Positions 6,504-7,786 of a stretch of DNA of 7,786 nucleotides are shown here, piece after piece. The notes beneath the pieces were generated by a model. That model was not told the origin of the DNA, did no database searches, and worked only from the letters and a program-made list of their open reading frames with translations. Origin of the DNA: Dehalococcoidia bacterium. Lineage in GTDB: Bacteria > Chloroflexota > Dehalococcoidia > Dehalococcoidales > JAUVZE01. Every line of letters starts with the position of its first letter. The first letter of the stretch is position 1. Both the position numbers and the translations under genes were made by a program. The DNA is taken from assembly GCA_030602665.1 (NCBI GenBank), contig JAUVZE010000048.1:1-7786 (forward strand), read 5' to 3'.

Positions 6504-6974
6504 ATGGATGAGCTAGACCATCGCTTGATAGCAGAACTGGCCAAGGACGCACGGCAGAGTAGCGTGGAGCTGTCTCGTAAACTAGGCGTTAGTCAAACTA
6601 CTGTTCGACGTAGGATCCAGCACCTACAAGAGCATGGCATAATCACTTTTGCCGCTATACCTGACCCTGTCAAGCTGGGATATAGTATCATAGCACTAAT
6701 CGCCTTGGAAGTGGACCTAGGTAGCATAGATGCGGTCTCGGCATCACTAGCTATTTGCCCCAACGTACGTTATGTGTCTCTCTGCACTGGTAACCATGAT
6801 ATCTTTATTGGGGCGTGGTTCCACTCATCAGGCGAGCTGACGCAATTCGTGAAGGACCATCTCGCTAAGATACCTGGAATAAGAAAAAGTGAGACCTTCG
6901 TCATTCTAGATGTTAGGAAGGATGAGGTTGGCTGGCTGCGAAGTCTGGAGCAAGTAGACACCTCGGGGTCGTAG
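6504..6974 (+). CDS. Lrp/AsnC-family transcriptional regulator
   Basis: This 156-residue DNA-binding regulator has normal length for the family. It begins with the standard MDELDHRLIAELAKDARQS pattern, followed by a helix-turn-helix at about residues 20-41 (ELSRKLGVSQTTVRRRIQHL) and a linker. The C-terminal half (about 62-145) is the alpha/beta RAM domain that binds amino acids or related ligands and drives oligomerisation. CTGNHDIFIGAW is the expected strand-turn region of that domain. ATG 6504 was chosen because family homology begins exactly there. In-frame TTG 6453 and GTG 6501 are alternatives, and the extra residues from 6453 look non-coding. It is divergent from the oxidoreductase-mutase operon across a palindrome-rich region, so it probably controls that operon and itself, perhaps in response to valine or another branched amino acid (inference). 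The ligand cannot be read from the sequence. Confidence 0.95.
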   Translation: MDELDHRLIAELAKDARQSSVELSRKLGVSQTTVRRRIQHLQEHGIITFAAIPDPVKLGYSIIALIALEVDLGSIDAVSASLAICPNVRYVSLCTGNHDIFIGAWFHSSGELTQFVKDHLAKIPGIRKSETFVILDVRKDEVGWLRSLEQVDTSGS

Positions 6975-6992
6975 CGTAGAAATCACGGCAAG

Positions 6993-7018
6993 GAGCAACG
7001 GAAACAATGACGTTGCTC
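6993..7018 (+). terminator. Hairpin after the Lrp/AsnC gene, possible terminator without a U-run
   Basis: GAGCAACG and CGTTGCTC form a perfect 8-bp stem (extendable by a G-U pair) around a 10-nt loop, starting 19 nt after the regulator's stop. No T-tract follows on either strand, so intrinsic termination would be weak. A 3' stabilising hairpin, a factor-dependent terminator element or a dyad for DNA binding are alternatives. Confidence 0.4.
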
Positions 7019-7391
7019 TGCCCCTACATCCCATATAAGGGTGGAATATTTATTTACCCCATGGGTCTCAACAGGTGCTAGGACATAACTAAGATATAAT
7101 AAGTAGTTCAACTTTGCCAATACTATTTCCGGAACTGAGCCAGCTCGTTTCAAGCCAGAGTTTGATAGGAATGTAGAAAAGTAAGAGCAACTATGGCTAT
7201 GGGGCTATCTGCGGTTGCAGTCTACAACGTGAGCAATGACCCTGGCAGAGTGATGCAGCGAATGGAAAACGGAGAACCCGGCGGCTAGTAATTACTGACC
7301 ACTCTCTTTTCTTGTTCAGCTTCACCAGACTTCGCCACACATTCAGTCATATTGTGCAGTAGGTGCTAGTTTAGGTAGAATTATTGACAGG
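7019..7391. other. Intergenic stretch without a convincing gene
   Basis: This stretch is AT-richer than the flanking genes and holds no recognised RNA or protein. A perfect TATAAT occurs at 7095-7100, but no acceptable -35 lies 15-19 bp before it. A 31-codon frame (ATG 7193 to TAG 7288) starts MAMGLSAVAVYNV and lacks a clear ribosome binding site. I do not recognise it and give it little weight as a gene. The frame of the downstream radical-SAM gene is open from 7299 but has no usable start codon before 7392. The promoter of that downstream gene should lie here but I could not place it. Confidence 0.5.
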
Positions 7392-7786
7392 ATGAGGATA
7401 GTTCATCAGCAATCGGGTGCCGGAGCTGTCACTATATGCCAGCATTGTGGTAGGGAATCACCCCTCATTTCCCGGGCCTTGGGTCTATGCCTGGATTGCA
7501 TTCGAAGCGATTTCGCTCAGGTGCTACCTCTTATAGAGAGAATCCACAGTAGAGCCAGGGAACCGTTTAACCTACCGCCTAGGCCACCTAAGGCTGAAAA
7601 AGGGCGTAGCTGTCACCTTTGTGCTAATGAGTGCCGTATCCCCCCAAATGGCAGGGGCTATTGCGGACTACGTACCAACACAGAGAATAGGCTCAAAGGT
7701 GCCAACGCCAGCAAAGGCAATGTCAGTTGGTATTATGATGCTCTGCCCACCAACTGCGTAGCCGACTGGGTCTGTCCTGGTGGAAC
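7392..7786 (+). CDS. Radical-SAM-family protein with N-terminal cysteine-rich domains (3' end cut by window)
   Basis: The frame starts at ATG 7392 and runs off the right edge after 131 codons. Two cysteine-rich modules are visible: a zinc-ribbon-like CxxC pair (Cys16/Cys19 with Cys33/Cys36, CQHCG and CLDC), then CHLCANEC (74-81) with GYCGLR (Cys91). After this comes WYYDALPTNCVADWVCPGG (113-131). That last block is characteristic, from memory, of a family annotated as radical SAM proteins related to pyruvate formate-lyase activating enzymes, whose CxxxCxxC iron-sulfur motif lies further downstream, here beyond the window. The catalytic motif is therefore not seen. No in-frame ATG, GTG or TTG exists upstream after the stop at 7296-7298, so the start is firm, although the ribosome binding site is weak. 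The function in this class is unassigned, and there is no evident link to the oxidoreductase operon. Confidence 0.8.
   Translation, partial: MRIVHQQSGAGAVTICQHCGRESPLISRALGLCLDCIRSDFAQVLPLIERIHSRAREPFNLPPRPPKAEKGRSCHLCANECRIPPNGRGYCGLRTNTENRLKGANASKGNVSWYYDALPTNCVADWVCPGG

Noticed and set aside
6310..6552. 80-codon minus-strand open frame in the divergent region
   Set aside because: It crosses the Lrp/AsnC gene start and promoter and resembles no known protein. A chance frame.
7095..7100. Perfect TATAAT as the promoter of the radical-SAM gene
   Set aside because: No -35-like hexamer or extended -10 (TGn) accompanies it, and it is almost 300 bp from the gene.
7193..7288. 31-codon small ORF before the radical-SAM gene
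   Set aside because: It has no clear ribosome binding site, no recognised domain and a length expected by chance. It is mentioned in the intergenic entry but not called as a gene.

Overview
This window looks like part of the chromosome of an anaerobic bacterium. A tRNA queuosine gene (queA) and sigma-70-like promoter hexamers point to Bacteria, and an oxygen-sensitive ferredoxin-dependent 2-oxoacid oxidoreductase points to anaerobic life. A Chloroflexota (Dehalococcoidia-like) or Desulfobacterota-like host is possible, but I cannot establish this from the sequence. No insertion sequence, phage gene, CRISPR array, rRNA or tRNA was seen.

Layout. The left edge (2-895, +) is the 3' nine-tenths of queA. 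It converges on a six-gene minus-strand operon, read right to left from 6088 to about 1164: a 2x[4Fe-4S] ferredoxin subunit, then the alpha, TPP-binding beta and gamma subunits of a 2-oxoacid:ferredoxin oxidoreductase most like the 2-ketoisovalerate enzyme (VOR), then a B12-dependent acyl-CoA mutase large subunit and its separate cobalamin-binding subunit. A 98-codon frame interrupted by an amber codon (913-1206) trails the operon. A 415-bp intergenic region (6089-6503) carries a good promoter for the operon and several palindromes. An Lrp/AsnC regulator (6504-6974, +) is read divergently and appears to have a nearly leaderless promoter. About 417 bp with no convincing gene follow, and the right edge (7392-7786, +) is the start of a cysteine-rich radical-SAM-family protein.

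How it fits together. The mutase would normally be labelled methylmalonyl-CoA mutase. Gap-free alignment to the well-known Propionibacterium enzyme puts Phe at the Tyr89 position and Gln at the Arg207 position, which is the pair that defines isobutyryl-CoA mutase (Phe80/Gln198). Directly upstream is an oxidoreductase of the type that makes isobutyryl-CoA from 2-ketoisovalerate. The most economical reading is one operon linking valine and butyryl-CoA: 2-ketoisovalerate <-> isobutyryl-CoA + CO2 + reduced ferredoxin, then isobutyryl-CoA <-> n-butyryl-CoA. Both steps are reversible in principle, so it could oxidise valine or build it by reductive carboxylation. The divergent Lrp/AsnC gene suits amino-acid-responsive control. 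The enzyme families are clear from the sequence. The substrate assignment and the pathway are inference.
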